Source of the DNA: Leptospira stimsonii
GTDB lineage: Bacteria; Spirochaetota; Leptospiria; Leptospirales; Leptospiraceae
Assembly: GCF_003545885.1 (NCBI RefSeq)
Contig: NZ_QHCT01000002.1
Span: 447,001 to 511,000 of the forward strand
Direction of reading: 5' to 3'
DNA length: 64,000 bases
Shown: positions 51,845 to 62,263 of the stretch, in pieces
Position numbering within the stretch: the stretch's first letter is position 1
Layout of the letters: each line of letters starts with the position of its first letter
The notes under the pieces: model-generated
Seen by the model: the letters and a program-made list of their open reading frames with translations, nothing else
The model's database searches: none
What the model was told of the DNA's origin: nothing
Translations under genes and position numbers: made by a program

Positions 51845-52078
51845 TTCACGTTCTTCCTTCACGTTCTTCCTTCACGTTCTTCCTTCACGTTCTTCCTTCA
51901 CGTTCTTCCTTCACGTTCTTCCTTCACGTTCTTCCTTCACGTTCTTCCTTCACGTGCTTCCTTCACGTGCTTCCTTCACGTGCTTCCTTCACGTGCTTCC
52001 TTCACGTGCTTCCTTCACGTGCTTCCTTCACGTGCTTCCTTCACGTGCTTCCTTCACGTGCTTCCTTCACGTTCTTAC
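51845..52078. repeat. 13-bp tandem repeat, 18 copies, two sequence blocks
   Basis: The unit is TTCACGTTCTTCC or TTCACGTGCTTCC. Eight copies with T at the variable base (51845-51948) are followed by nine with G (51949-52065) and one final, slightly diverged T copy (52066-52078, TTCACGTTCTTAC). The 13-bp period is not a multiple of three and the array is non-coding. The G units contain the palindrome CACGTG. The clean block structure indicates recent expansion by slippage, as in VNTR loci used for strain typing. Confidence 0.95.
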
Positions 52079-52358
52079 TCAGGCTTTTTCAAAATGAGTT
52101 TTCAGTTTCTTAAAATCGTACACAAAGCATAGAAACAAGTCCTGGCTCCCAGGAAATCCACTCGAATGCTTCTATCGATTTTTGTTTTTATTCTTACATT
52201 CTCAAAAAGAAGAATGTTTCCGAAAAGGAATAGCGGTTCTAAAAGTAGATCGAATTTTTCCGATCCGGAGTTCTCTCTTTCTCAAAATACTCTTTGAAAG
52301 GAGGAGTGTATCAAAGATAAAGTTCCAAACGCGTTTCCCGGAGAAGAAAAGAATCGTC

Positions 52359-53807
52359 TTACTTGTATTGGATGAGAAAAAAGTCTTGGAGTCCGATCGG
52401 AGCCAAGCCGTCCAAACTTCCGTTCGTAAAGCCGGTGACGTAAAGATTTCCGAATACATCGGAACGAATCCCGTTTCCATTCGTACTGGAAACTCCAACT
52501 GCCCCGTCTAAAATGGACCATTCTTTGTTTCCGTTGTTATCGTATTTTACCACAAAAAGGTCCTGAGCTCCGATGGGTGGCTTCCCATCAAAACCTCCGC
52601 TGGAAAATCCCGTTGCAAAAACGTTTCCAAAAGAATCGGAAGAAATTCCAAAGGCGGTTTGTGTGGCGCCAAGATCGCCCAAAAGACGGGTCCATTGTCG
52701 AGTGCCCGAAAGATCATACTTTACGATAAAGAGATCCTGATTGCCGGTCAACGTTTGTCCATCGAGGTTCGTTCCCGTAGCCCCTGTCGTATAAACGGCG
52801 TTAGACGTTCTATCGAACACGATCCCGAAAGCGGCTGTCAAAGAAGAACCGGTCAGACTTCCCAAAAGTCTCGTCCATTGTTTATTCCCGGCTCCGTCAT
52901 ACTTGACGACAAAAAGATCCTGAGTTCCGGTCAATGCCTGACCGTCCAAGTTTCCAAACGTGGACCCGGTCAAATAAACGTTCCCGGAAGAATCCGTTGC
53001 GACTCCAAAGGCACTCGTATTCGCGCCCGCCGCTCCCAATAGCCTCGTCCACTGTTTGTTTCCCGCGCTGTCATACTTTACGACAAAAAGATCCGGACTC
53101 CCAGTGATCACCTGACCGTCCAAATTATTGTTCACATCCCCTGCGACAAAAACGTTACCCAAAGAATCGAGCGCCACCGCATTGGAGGAAGTCTGTGTGC
53201 CGGGCGCTCCCAAAAGACGGGTCCACTGTTTGTTTCCGGAGGTATCATACTTGACGAGGAAAAGGTCTTGGATGCCCGAAAGGAGTTGCCCGTCCAAGTT
53301 TCCGTTTGTTTTACCGGTAGAATAAACGTTACCCGTAGAATCCGAAACGACGCCGGTTACCGAAGTATTGGAAGCGGCCACACCCAAAGTACGGCTCCAA
53401 AGTTTGTTTCCGACGTTATCGTATTTCGCTACGAAAATATCGAAAAGCCCGACCAAAGGATGTCCGTCCAGATTCCCGTTTGAAAAACCGCTGACATAAA
53501 CGTTTCCGGAATCGTCCGAAGCAACACCGAACGAATTCGTGGTTGCGCCCGCAACACCCAAAAGTGTGGACCATTGTCGCAATCCGGTATTATTGATGAC
53601 CGGAGGTTTTGTAGAAATGGAAAGACTCGTTCCACAAAACGAAGTCGGATCTTGCAGAAGAATTTTAAAAACTGCGGTTTTCAAAAACAATTCTCCGCTT
53701 GGATCGCAGAGGTTATTGGAACGAATCGCACAATGAAAAAGAAAGAAAGAGGAAAAACAGAAGACAATATTCCACAATCTGAATATACGAAACTTAAAAA
53801 AAATCAT
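52359..53807 (-). CDS. SBBP beta-propeller repeat lipoprotein
   Basis: A 482-residue lipoprotein whose signal ends FFLFHC (Cys 26). From about residue 75 to the end there are seven or so units of ~55 residues with the pattern DSSGNVYVTGST.GNLDGQ, then G.QDLFVVKYDS.GNKQWTRLLG. This is the SBBP repeat, which folds into a beta-propeller. The Asp-Gly rich loops could bind calcium. It should sit on the periplasmic face or the cell surface. Function is unknown; Leptospira genomes carry several such proteins. It is a single gene, with 590 bp of largely empty DNA upstream. Confidence 0.88.
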   Translation of the reverse strand: MIFFKFRIFRLWNIVFCFSSFFLFHCAIRSNNLCDPSGELFLKTAVFKILLQDPTSFCGTSLSISTKPPVINNTGLRQWSTLLGVAGATTNSFGVASDDSGNVYVSGFSNGNLDGHPLVGLFDIFVAKYDNVGNKLWSRTLGVAASNTSVTGVVSDSTGNVYSTGKTNGNLDGQLLSGIQDLFLVKYDTSGNKQWTRLLGAPGTQTSSNAVALDSLGNVFVAGDVNNNLDGQVITGSPDLFVVKYDSAGNKQWTRLLGAAGANTSAFGVATDSSGNVYLTGSTFGNLDGQALTGTQDLFVVKYDGAGNKQWTRLLGSLTGSSLTAAFGIVFDRTSNAVYTTGATGTNLDGQTLTGNQDLFIVKYDLSGTRQWTRLLGDLGATQTAFGISSDSFGNVFATGFSSGGFDGKPPIGAQDLFVVKYDNNGNKEWSILDGAVGVSSTNGNGIRSDVFGNLYVTGFTNGSLDGLAPIGLQDFFLIQYK

Positions 53808-54398
53808 TGCACGCCTACTTAGAGAAAGCTCAAACGCAACGGTTCTTCACCTGAAAATCAAGGAAAGAAATCCGCACCAAACGTTCTCTTGAATCAGAGC
53901 AATCTCTTACTGAAAAGCAACGTTCTCCAACGATTCAGAGTCAACTTCTATGAATTTGAGTTGTTTGGGAAGGAATCAACCTCCTACAAAACGGCATAAA
54001 CTACAGTTCTTAAAAAAGAGACGCTTCAATCCAACTTCAAACGCCAACAAAATCGAACCGACTTTTCCTTCCTTGAAACTCGTTCGCTCCATGACTCAAG
54101 CATTGCACTCGAAATCTTCTATTTTTGGAAAATTCTTTTTAGAAGGAAAAAGAGAATGAGGATCAGAAAAGATTCTTTGTATTGAAAAGGAGAATTCGGA
54201 AAACGATTTTGCTTAGTCCGTTTTTGATCGGAAAAAAGATGTGGGATGGAAAAGAATCTCAAGAAACCGAAATTCATTTTGCATCCTTTCTAAAAAAGAA
54301 GCCAACTCTCAAGGAAGGAATCAGAATTCTTCTCAAAGAATACAAATAAAACAAGATCTCAAAAAGCTTTTGAAATCGGAAGAATCAAAAAAGATGGT
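53808..54398. other. Intergenic region with a possible gene remnant
   Basis: Upstream of the SBBP lipoprotein gene. A 69-codon plus-strand frame at 53950-54159 has no protein character. At 54182-54349 a short frame with more protein-like sequence is listed separately. No repeat or terminator is obvious. Confidence 0.3.
54182..54349 (+). CDS. Possible small gene or gene fragment
   Basis: The frame from TTG 54182 to TAA 54347-54349 encodes 55 residues. The C-terminal part reads GKKMWDGKESQETEIHFASF and then LKEGIRILLKEYK, which has the look of a real helical protein end. No ribosome-binding site is evident and the frame is open a little further upstream. It may be a fragment of a degraded gene. 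Function unknown. Confidence 0.25.
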   Translation: MKRRIRKTILLSPFLIGKKMWDGKESQETEIHFASFLKKKPTLKEGIRILLKEYK

Positions 54399-54800
54399 TT
54401 AGAGAGATTTTCTGGAACGTTTTGTTTGTTTCTTATAACGTTCGATGCTCTCCGGGACGTATCGTGTCGACCAATCCGCTCCGCTCATATTCTTCTCAAT
54501 CCAACCCGTGCCGTGATCCCAGCGCCCGTCGGAAAGAAAATCAAAGAAGTAGGAGGAATTCATGTACCGATAGGAGTCCATGATGTCGAGAATGTCCCTT
54601 TTTACGGGGAAACCCTGGCCGTTTTCGCTTTCTGAAAAGAAGCTATTGTCCATTGGTTCAATTCTAAGAACAGGCATTTCGAATGTCCATTCTTTTATTA
54701 TGTTCGCATTGATTGAACGATCGGTATGAAATCCTATTCCCAAAGCGTCATTTGCCCCTCTTCCGGATCCTTCGGAGAGGAAACGGTCGACTCCCCCCAT
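54399..54800 (-). CDS. Hypothetical protein
   Basis: A frame of 133 codons; an internal ATG at 54677 would give 92 residues and avoid overlap with the next gene. The C-terminal half is rich in Trp, Tyr, Asp and Lys (YFFDFLSDGRWDHGTGWIEK, then ADWSTRYVPESIERYKKQTK), looks protein-like, and ends in a basic tail. I recognise no family. A plus-strand frame occupies the same codon register (54426-54635), so the coding strand is not certain. Confidence 0.4.
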   Translation of the reverse strand: MGGVDRFLSEGSGRGANDALGIGFHTDRSINANIIKEWTFEMPVLRIEPMDNSFFSESENGQGFPVKRDILDIMDSYRYMNSSYFFDFLSDGRWDHGTGWIEKNMSGADWSTRYVPESIERYKKQTKRSRKSL

Positions 54801-54934
54801 TTTTTGCCGTGAAGGACCTCCTGACGCCGTTTTTTCACCTTCCTGGCTTCTTCTAAAATTCCTTCCAATTTCTCCTCTAAAAAATAACGCAATTGTTGCT
54901 CGATTTCGTTTTCTGTTTCGCGGATCAACACCAT
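54734..54934 (-). CDS. Small coiled-coil hypothetical protein
   Basis: The frame extends to 55093, but ATG 54934 after a GGGGGATAG stretch gives a compact 66-residue protein. It is almost entirely helical and charged (IRETENEIEQQLRYFLEEKL, GILEEARKVKKRRQEVLHGK), likely a short coiled coil, ending EEGQMTLWE. Function unknown. It is divergent from the ATPase-HDOD gene and overlaps the longer version of the downstream frame. Confidence 0.55.
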   Translation of the reverse strand: MVLIRETENEIEQQLRYFLEEKLEGILEEARKVKKRRQEVLHGKKWGESTVSSPKDPEEGQMTLWE

Positions 54935-55055
54935 TCTATCCCCCAACTTTCCTCGGTTACGAAAGAAAGAATAAATCGGACCCCGGACAATGTTTTCCGG
55001 AAAGACTGGATTTATTTGGGATTCGTCAAAAAATTGCAATGAGAAAGGCCAATCG

Positions 55056-56537
<1,482 letters not shown>

Positions 56538-56543
56538 AAACGT

Positions 56544-57368
56544 TTGAAATCGGATTCCCTACTCTCCCTCGAAGAAGTCAGTTATAAACCGACCGGTAAG
56601 ATCATCTTAGACAAGGTCAGCTTTCGGATTCTCGAACACGAACACTGTGTCCTACTGGGAAGAAACGGAGCCGGGAAAAGCACCGTAGTCAATCTAATCT
56701 ACGGAATGATCTGGGCGACATCCGGAACGATCCGGCTCTTCCAAGAAACCTACGGAGAAACGGCCATCCAAGAACTCAGAAAAAAAATCGGGATCTTAGA
56801 CGCTTCTCAACAAGAAAACGCACTCCAAAGAAAACTGACCGTCTTCGACGTGATACTCACCGGACTCTTTCATACGATCGGATACTACAGAGATCCAAAT
56901 CCGGAAGAAGAAAAAAAAGCCCTTCAAATCTTAGAGGACGCAGATCTACTTTCCAAAAAGGACCAATTCTACGTTACGCTCTCCTCTGGAGAAAAGAAAA
57001 AGATTTTGTTCTTAAGAAGTCTTGTAAGCGAGCCCGACCTTTTGATTTTGGACGAACCCTGCTCCTCTTTGGATCTGACGGCGAGAGAGGATTTTTTAGG
57101 ATTTCTAAAACGATATCATTCTCAGAGAAAATTTACATCTCTGTACATCACACATCGACCGGAAGAAATCCCCGAATTCTATACAAAGGCCGTGTTGTTA
57201 AAAGAGGGAAGGGTTCTAAACGCCGGACCGATCGAAGAATCCTTTACGGAGGAACACCTTCAGGAACTCTACGACCTTTCCTTAAAAGTAAAAAGAATCA
57301 ACGGAACCTGGTCCGTCATACCAAAAAGAAACGAATCAAACACTGCACATTCAAGAATTCCTTTTTAA
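56544..57368 (+). CDS. ABC transporter ATP-binding protein
   Basis: A 274-residue ATPase with a TTG start just after the HDOD gene (GGAG 12 bp upstream). Walker A is LLGRNGAGKSTVVNLIYG, the signature region LSSGEKKKILFLRSL, Walker B LLILDEPCSSLDL and the H-loop YITHRPEEIP. The signature LSSGE and the RPEEIP end resemble ModF/YlmA-like stand-alone ATPases often annotated as molybdenum-type. No permease is adjacent, so its partner is unknown. The C-terminus is rich in Asn, Ser and Arg. It is likely co-transcribed with the HDOD gene. Confidence 0.87.
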   Translation: MKSDSLLSLEEVSYKPTGKIILDKVSFRILEHEHCVLLGRNGAGKSTVVNLIYGMIWATSGTIRLFQETYGETAIQELRKKIGILDASQQENALQRKLTVFDVILTGLFHTIGYYRDPNPEEEKKALQILEDADLLSKKDQFYVTLSSGEKKKILFLRSLVSEPDLLILDEPCSSLDLTAREDFLGFLKRYHSQRKFTSLYITHRPEEIPEFYTKAVLLKEGRVLNAGPIEESFTEEHLQELYDLSLKVKRINGTWSVIPKRNESNTAHSRIPF

Positions 57369-57443
57369 AATCTGTAAGTGCAAGTCTTCGATACTTAGAA
57401 TCGACCGACCAAACGCACGAAAGAGAAGAATTTCGCTCTGATC

Positions 57444-57840
57444 TTGGTAAGAAAACATATCTCCGTATCGATACGTGCGTCATGGGAAACCGTTTACAAA
57501 TATCGTTCCGAATCAAGAAACGTTCCGGAATGTGCCTTCGAACTTTGCAAATCCATCGAATCAGAAAGCGATGAAGAATGGATCATCGATGCCTCACAAG
57601 GAAAACGCAAGACGATCATCAACAAAAAACGAGTATGGAATCCTCAATCATGGGTCCACTTGCCGATGGGAGAACCGGTTCACAATTTGATGTAAATTCT
57701 TGCAAACGCGGATGGATGTGAGTTTCTTTCCTTTTTAAAATCACAACGATGACTCCGGAAAAATTCTAAGAAGACGTAGACTGGGTTCAAAAGGATTGAA
57801 ACGATTTAAAAAGTTTGATAAAAAGAAGTTCGGATAAGAA
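57444..57840 (+). pseudogene. SRPBCC-family protein pseudogene with several frameshifts and stops
   Basis: Joining frames reconstructs a SRPBCC (polyketide cyclase-like) protein. Frame A from TTG 57444 reads KHISVSIRASWETVYKYRSE and CKSIESESDEEWIIDASQGK. Near 57624-57645 the family segment NEYGILNH is in frame B, then frame A resumes with WVHLPMGEPVHNLM, a TAA, and ILANADGCEFLSFLK. From 57749 frame C reads MTPEKF, a stop, EDVDWVQKD, a stop, NDLKSLIKR. The order matches small SRPBCC proteins of about 130 residues (…FGVLDH..TLPSGE..NPMRV…GCEF…MTDEEFE.D…V..DL..LK). At least three frameshifts and three in-frame stops show a dead gene. Confidence 0.75.
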
Positions 57841-57898
57841 AAACCGATCCGAGGATGCATCTCATAAGAAGAATGTTATAAAAGCAGAATATTCCTCT

Positions 57899-57936
57899 AA
57901 AAACTAAAAAGGCGCCGAAGCGCCTTTTTAGTTTTT
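57899..57936. terminator. Strong bidirectional hairpin terminator
   Basis: A perfect 17-bp stem: AAAAACTAAAAAGGCGC (57899-57915), loop CGAA, GCGCCTTTTTAGTTTTT (57920-57936). It has T-rich flanks on both strands. It lies 22 bp beyond the end of the minus-strand 111-residue gene and after the pseudogene. Confidence 0.9.
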
Positions 57937-57957
57937 CTAAGTTCAAAGTTTTCCGGA

Positions 57958-58293
57958 TCAGAAGTTACCAAGAAGTGCTTGGTATCTTGCGTTTTCTCTT
58001 TCCAACATTTGAGCTTGTTTGATATATTTTTGGGACTGAGCGTTGCTTGCGAGAAACTTACCACCGGTAGATCTTCTTGCAAGTTCTCTCAACTCATCCG
58101 CTCTTTGCGCTTTTTGTTGAGCCACTGCTCTTAAGTAATTTCCCACTGCGGTTTTCTGTTCTTTTGTTACGGCGCTTTCTACGATTGCTTTTTCCAAGAG
58201 TTGATCTTCCACTTCTTCTGAAACGGCGAAAACGGAACTTGCAGTCAGAAAGCCCAAAAGGGAAATTACAGAAATCAGTTTAGTTGTGTTCAT
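57958..58293 (-). CDS. Small exported helical protein
   Basis: A 111-residue protein with a signal peptide (LISVISLLGFLTASSVFA). The mature ~88 residues are almost all helix, rich in Gln, Ala, Arg and Glu (VGNYLRAVAQQKAQRADELR, KYIKQAQMLERENARYQALL), a probable coiled coil. A strong ribosome-binding site (TTGAGG) precedes ATG 58293. It is followed by a very strong terminator, suggesting abundant expression. It resembles small periplasmic proteins of unknown function in Leptospira; I do not know a name. Confidence 0.78.
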   Translation of the reverse strand: MNTTKLISVISLLGFLTASSVFAVSEEVEDQLLEKAIVESAVTKEQKTAVGNYLRAVAQQKAQRADELRELARRSTGGKFLASNAQSQKYIKQAQMLERENARYQALLGNF

Positions 58294-59062
58294 GATTGAA
58301 ACCTCAAGTTTTGTATTTATTTTTGCTTTAGAATCCGTCTTTCAAAATCGATTCATTTTAAGACGGTCTCTCGAGATCCAAAGTTTCTTCTTTTCTCTCT
58401 AACCAATACGACTCGTCCTTTTAAAAAAATAAATATTTTTTTTATAAATTTATAAATTTTATTTCCGATCCGATTTTATATTCTTTATTTTTAGAATATT
58501 CTATTTTTTGCAACTAACAAAGACCTGCCTATAACACGCAAAAGAAGCCATTTCCTTAAAATAAGAACAAAGTAAAAATCTAAACGAACGAATGAATCGA
58601 ACGAGAACACGAAATTCCTAAAAATTGAACGAGAACCGTATTCCATTGAAACGATCCTTCCTATAGATTATACAAGTTTAAGAAGAAATCTCAAACAAAC
58701 GAAAGTGTTTCTAAAGTTCGTTTTTTTTCTGAGGAAGAACTTTGATTCTTTCAACAGAATCAAAACTTCCCGGACAATTGTAGAAAGAAAACGCAAAAGC
58801 AAACGATACCTTTCGCCCAAAAAGTAAGCAAAGAATATTAGAAATGCGTATATAGTAAGAATCTTTGAAATGTTTTCACTCGAACGTCCTTTGAAACGAA
58901 AAGGATTGATAAGGGATACAACGCAGATTCTAATCCTTAGGGATTAAAGATCGAAAGTTCTTAGATTGAAAAACGGGGAGGTTCGAACGCAAACGGTATT
59001 TCGTCTCATTCGAAGATACGATTTTGTAAAGCGAATTCCTCTAAACCGAAATAACAACGGAT
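58294..59062. other. Long AT-rich intergenic region
   Basis: About 770 bp upstream of the small exported helical protein and after the end of topA. Around 58425-58510 it is very AT-rich, with the palindrome TTTATAAATTTATAAA. No open frame with protein character, repeat or RNA gene was recognised. Confidence 0.4.
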
Positions 59063-60916
59063 TCAAAGAGAAGGATCGGGACGTTCCGGAAGTTCGTAGC
59101 TGACATACTCGCAGTCCGGAAATCGGTTACACTGGTAGAATTCCTTCTTTTTTGCGGTTTTCTTTTTCTGAAGAATTCCTTCCTTACAAAGCGGACAAAT
59201 TCCCCAACCGGTTTCCTTTTTCTTTTCCCTTACATTCGCCCAACCTTTGCGAATCGTTCCGGAAGCAGTCTTGCTCGCGTCGATTTGAGTTTGAAGAGTT
59301 TTCCAAAGTCGGTTTAATATTTCGAAGGAATCGCTCTCGTTTCGTTCGATCTTATCCAAATCCGTCTCCAGATCCGCGGTAAACTTCTCCCGAAAAAGAT
59401 CTCCAAAACTCGCTTGTAGAAAATAATTTACCTTTTCTCCCAATGGAAACGGAAAGAAGAATTTCTTGTCTTGATCGACGTATTTTCGTTTGAGAAGTGT
59501 TTCAGCGACGGTCGCGTATGTGGACGGGCGACCAATTCCTTCTTTTTCAAGTTTTGCCACCAGAGATCCTTCCGAGTATCGAGGTGGAGGTTCCGTTTGT
59601 TTCTTGTCCGCTTCCGCTTTCTGGACCAAAACGGAATCTCCCTTTTCCCAAAACGGAATCGGCTTGTTTTCGCTTTCGTTTAGAATTCTAAATCCGGAAA
59701 AGATCGTTTTTTTGGTCTCCAATCGGAACGTTTCTCCTGCCGTAAAAATTGAATATTCAATTTTTATAAACTCTTCCGGAGGAAGAAGAGACGCTACGGT
59801 TCGTTTCCAGATCAGCTCGTAAAGGAAAGATTCTTCTTTGGTTAGGATTCTTCTCGCATCCTGGGGGGTCAAAGAGACGTTCGTGACGCGGATCGCCTCG
59901 TGCGCGTCCTGGATCTTTCGGTTGGATTTTTTTGTTTTCGAAATGGAATCCGCAAATTCCTTTCCCAGATGGGTTAGAATCCAAGTTTGCGCCTGCGAAA
60001 CAAACTCCGGACTCAAACGGGTGGAATCGCTCCGCATATAGGTGATAAGACCTTCCCTTTTTCCATTGCCGAGGTCGATCCCCTCATACAATTTTTGAGC
60101 GATGCTCATGGTTTTTTTGGAGGGAAACTGAAATCTACGAAAGGCTTCCTGTTGAAGACTCGCCGTTTGGAAGGGCGGAGGAGGAAAGTTCTTTCCGTTC
60201 GATTCCTTTTTTTCGGATATTTTCAGAACCTTTTCTTTTTGGATTTGGGAGAGAATAGAATTCGCCTTTTCTTCCGAAAAAATTCGTCCCCCTACCCTCT
60301 GAAAAATCCCTTCTTCTCCCTTCTTATCCTTTGCATAAATCAGAATATTATAATATACTTCCGATTGAAACGTTCGAATTTCCTCTTCTCGATCGCAAAT
60401 CCATTTTAGTGCGACGGACTGAACGCGTCCCGCCGAAAGCCCGGGTCCGATTTCCTTCCAGAGGACAGGACTTATAAAATATCCGATCAGACGATCGCCG
60501 ATCCTTCTCGTTTTTTGCGCGTCTACGAGGGATTCTTGAATCTGTGCGGGATTTTCCAATGCGGAAAGAATGGAATTTTTCGTGATTTCGGAGAAACGAA
60601 TCCGAAAGACGTTCGATTTTTTTTTGAAACGATCGCGGATATAGGCGCTGATAAACTCACCTTCCCGATCCGGGTCGGTCGCTAAATAAATTTTTTCCGA
60701 GTCTTTGGCGGCTTTTACAATTTCGGAGACTACTTTTTTCTTTCCCGGAAGAATCGAGTATTCCGGTTCAAATCGATTTTTGAGATCAACTCCGAGTGTG
60801 CCCTTGGGAAGATCCGCGACGTGTCCCAACGTCGCAAGAATCTTATATTCTTTTCCCAGATAACCGGCAATGGTCTTTGCTTTGGATGGAGATTCAACGA
60901 TGAGAAGGAAGGACAC
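59063..60916 (-). CDS. topA: DNA topoisomerase I
   Basis: A 617-residue type IA topoisomerase that relaxes negative supercoils. TOPRIM motifs: [32 protein letters not shown]. The catalytic Tyr293 is in [12 protein letters not shown]. Other signatures: [48 protein letters not shown] and [14 protein letters not shown] single C-terminal zinc ribbon (CPLC, CNRFPDC) follows, fewer than in E. coli TopA, which explains the short length. The upstream gene (MpaB family) ends 13 bp before it on the same strand, so they may share a transcript. Confidence 0.96.
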   Translation of the reverse strand: MSFLLIVESPSKAKTIAGYLGKEYKILATLGHVADLPKGTLGVDLKNRFEPEYSILPGKKKVVSEIVKAAKDSEKIYLATDPDREGEFISAYIRDRFKKKSNVFRIRFSEITKNSILSALENPAQIQESLVDAQKTRRIGDRLIGYFISPVLWKEIGPGLSAGRVQSVALKWICDREEEIRTFQSEVYYNILIYAKDKKGEEGIFQRVGGRIFSEEKANSILSQIQKEKVLKISEKKESNGKNFPPPPFQTASLQQEAFRRFQFPSKKTMSIAQKLYEGIDLGNGKREGLITYMRSDSTRLSPEFVSQAQTWILTHLGKEFADSISKTKKSNRKIQDAHEAIRVTNVSLTPQDARRILTKEESFLYELIWKRTVASLLPPEEFIKIEYSIFTAGETFRLETKKTIFSGFRILNESENKPIPFWEKGDSVLVQKAEADKKQTEPPPRYSEGSLVAKLEKEGIGRPSTYATVAETLLKRKYVDQDKKFFFPFPLGEKVNYFLQASFGDLFREKFTADLETDLDKIERNESDSFEILNRLWKTLQTQIDASKTASGTIRKGWANVREKKKETGWGICPLCKEGILQKKKTAKKKEFYQCNRFPDCEYVSYELPERPDPSL

Positions 60917-60929
60917 GAAGTTTTAGATT

Positions 60930-61802
60930 CTAACTTGGCCCGAGGTTTTCAATCAAATATCCGTTTTTGTAAGTTGGGTTTTTTCGTTTCGTTACGAGAA
61001 AGGGCTTTGTTCTTGGAGGCCAAATCGTACGCAATACAAAGGCACGAATCCGAAAGACGGCGATCGTCAAAAGTTCGATCCAACGAATGGGTTTGGGAAA
61101 TCCCATCGCTTCCCGAAGCGGAGGTTCCATCAGACTAAAAAGGCCGTGAAAGAGAATCGTTTGTATTCCCGGAATTTTCGGAATTCTTCCTGCGAGAATT
61201 TGAAGAGTCGCCTGGCCGAGTCGTTCGCTCTCTGGTGTTCGTTTGAAATTTTCCGCTTCGAATTTTCGGTTCCAAGCTTCGAAGGCTGTGTAGTCATCAT
61301 TCGGAAGATCCTTGATGTTCATGAGTTTTCCAACGTTCTTCCATAAAAAGAAGTTGGCGAGTTTCTCTTTTTCGGATCCCCTTCTCCAACCGAAACGAAG
61401 ATTCCAACGAACCGGCTCGTAGATAAAAGTGCTCAGAGTATAAAGAAAATCCTGATTGGGAATCGGATACTTCTTATGAATTTGATTGAGCCTACGGATT
61501 GCGGCTCTTCCGTTTTCGGATTCGATTCCGTTCTCTAAAAACTCTCCCAAAAGAATCGCAGTATCATCGTATCTCTTCTGTCCGAATCTTTCAAATTGTT
61601 TCGTTTCATCTAAAATCTTTGCGATCGAAGGAATCGCAAACGTTTTAAAGAATCCTAATGCAAGGGAGATTTCTATATCCCTTGGAAAATCGTAACTTCC
61701 GGAAAGAAAGGATATTTTATGACAATCCTTCTCCGGATCCAATTCTTGAATCTGATTATAAATCGCATATCTGTTCCACATACCCGCAATTTGCAGAATC
61801 AC
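60930..61802 (-). CDS. MpaB-family (DUF2236) oxygenase-like protein
   Basis: A 290-residue protein; the start is GTG 61802 or ATG 61781. The family is recognised from the N-terminal region with HKISFLSGSYDFPRDIEISL, RFGQKRYDDTAILLGEFLEN, and DFLYTLSTFIYEPVRW. DUF2236 includes MpaB and latex-clearing protein-related haem oxygenases, but most bacterial members are uncharacterised. No signal peptide. The conserved haem-ligand His cannot be assigned by eye. A palindromic operator candidate is 60 bp upstream. It is directly upstream of topA. Confidence 0.75.
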   Translation of the reverse strand: MILQIAGMWNRYAIYNQIQELDPEKDCHKISFLSGSYDFPRDIEISLALGFFKTFAIPSIAKILDETKQFERFGQKRYDDTAILLGEFLENGIESENGRAAIRRLNQIHKKYPIPNQDFLYTLSTFIYEPVRWNLRFGWRRGSEKEKLANFFLWKNVGKLMNIKDLPNDDYTAFEAWNRKFEAENFKRTPESERLGQATLQILAGRIPKIPGIQTILFHGLFSLMEPPLREAMGFPKPIRWIELLTIAVFRIRAFVLRTIWPPRTKPFLVTKRKNPTYKNGYLIENLGPS

Positions 61803-61849
61803 GATTGTGATGCAAGAAAATTTCTTTCTAATTCCTTTGTTATCAAACC

Positions 61850-61879
61850 TTTACAAAGAAATGTAAACATTCGTTCACA
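61850..61879 (-). promoter_or_regulatory. Overlapping inverted repeats upstream of the MpaB-family gene
   Basis: On the minus strand TGTGAACGAATGTTTACA (61862-61879) is a near-perfect palindrome around AACGAATGTT, overlapping a second repeat TTTACA…TGTAAA (61850-61867). It lies 48-78 bp upstream of the GTG start. The shape resembles TetR-family operators, and MpaB/DUF2236 genes are often controlled by TetR regulators, but none is adjacent. Confidence 0.4.
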
Positions 61880-62202
61880 AAGAATTGGATTCTTCTCATT
61901 AAAAAATTATCAGTTAAACCGAAATGAAGAAGGATCGATGGAGAATGGAATTCAAAAAAACATCTTTTAAGAGATCTTCGAAAAGAGAATTCGATCCCGA
62001 AATGGATTTCTCCGATTGAAAATTGGCTGAACCCTTTTTTTGAAAAGAAATTCGGATCGGAATCCTATTCAGGCAAAGAACAAAAACGAAAGATAATTCT
62101 CTCGACCTTTCGGAACGGGAATCGAATACAAAAGAAGGATGTCTCGGACAAAAAAGCCGTCATCGAGCGGAGTATATTCAAAAAATAGAATTTAGGACAA
62201 AA

Positions 62203-62234
62203 AAAACCCCGAGATCAGACGACCCCGGGGTTTT
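62203..62234 (-). terminator. Rho-independent terminator of cysK
   Basis: A 9-bp stem AAAACCCCG (62203-62211) with CGGGGTTTT (62226-62234), 30 bp past the end of cysK. On the minus strand the stem is followed by a T-run (from AAAAAA before 62203). Confidence 0.85.
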
Positions 62235-62263
62235 CCAATGGAGAAAATGTAGATCAATAATTC

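Larger units (their letters stand above)
61803..62263. other. Divergent/convergent gap with operator candidate and start-less frame
   Basis: It holds the palindrome described separately, and a plus-strand frame open from 61928 to TAG 62186-62188 (about 86 codons) with no ATG, GTG or TTG near its beginning. The latter has protein-like stretches (KWISPIENWLNPFFEKKFGS). It may be a gene remnant. The cysK terminator is at the right end. Confidence 0.3.

Noticed and set aside
57475..57690. 71-codon frame overlapping the SRPBCC remnant, as an independent gene
   Set aside because: Only its NEYGILNH part matches the family; it is better explained as one frame of the pseudogene.
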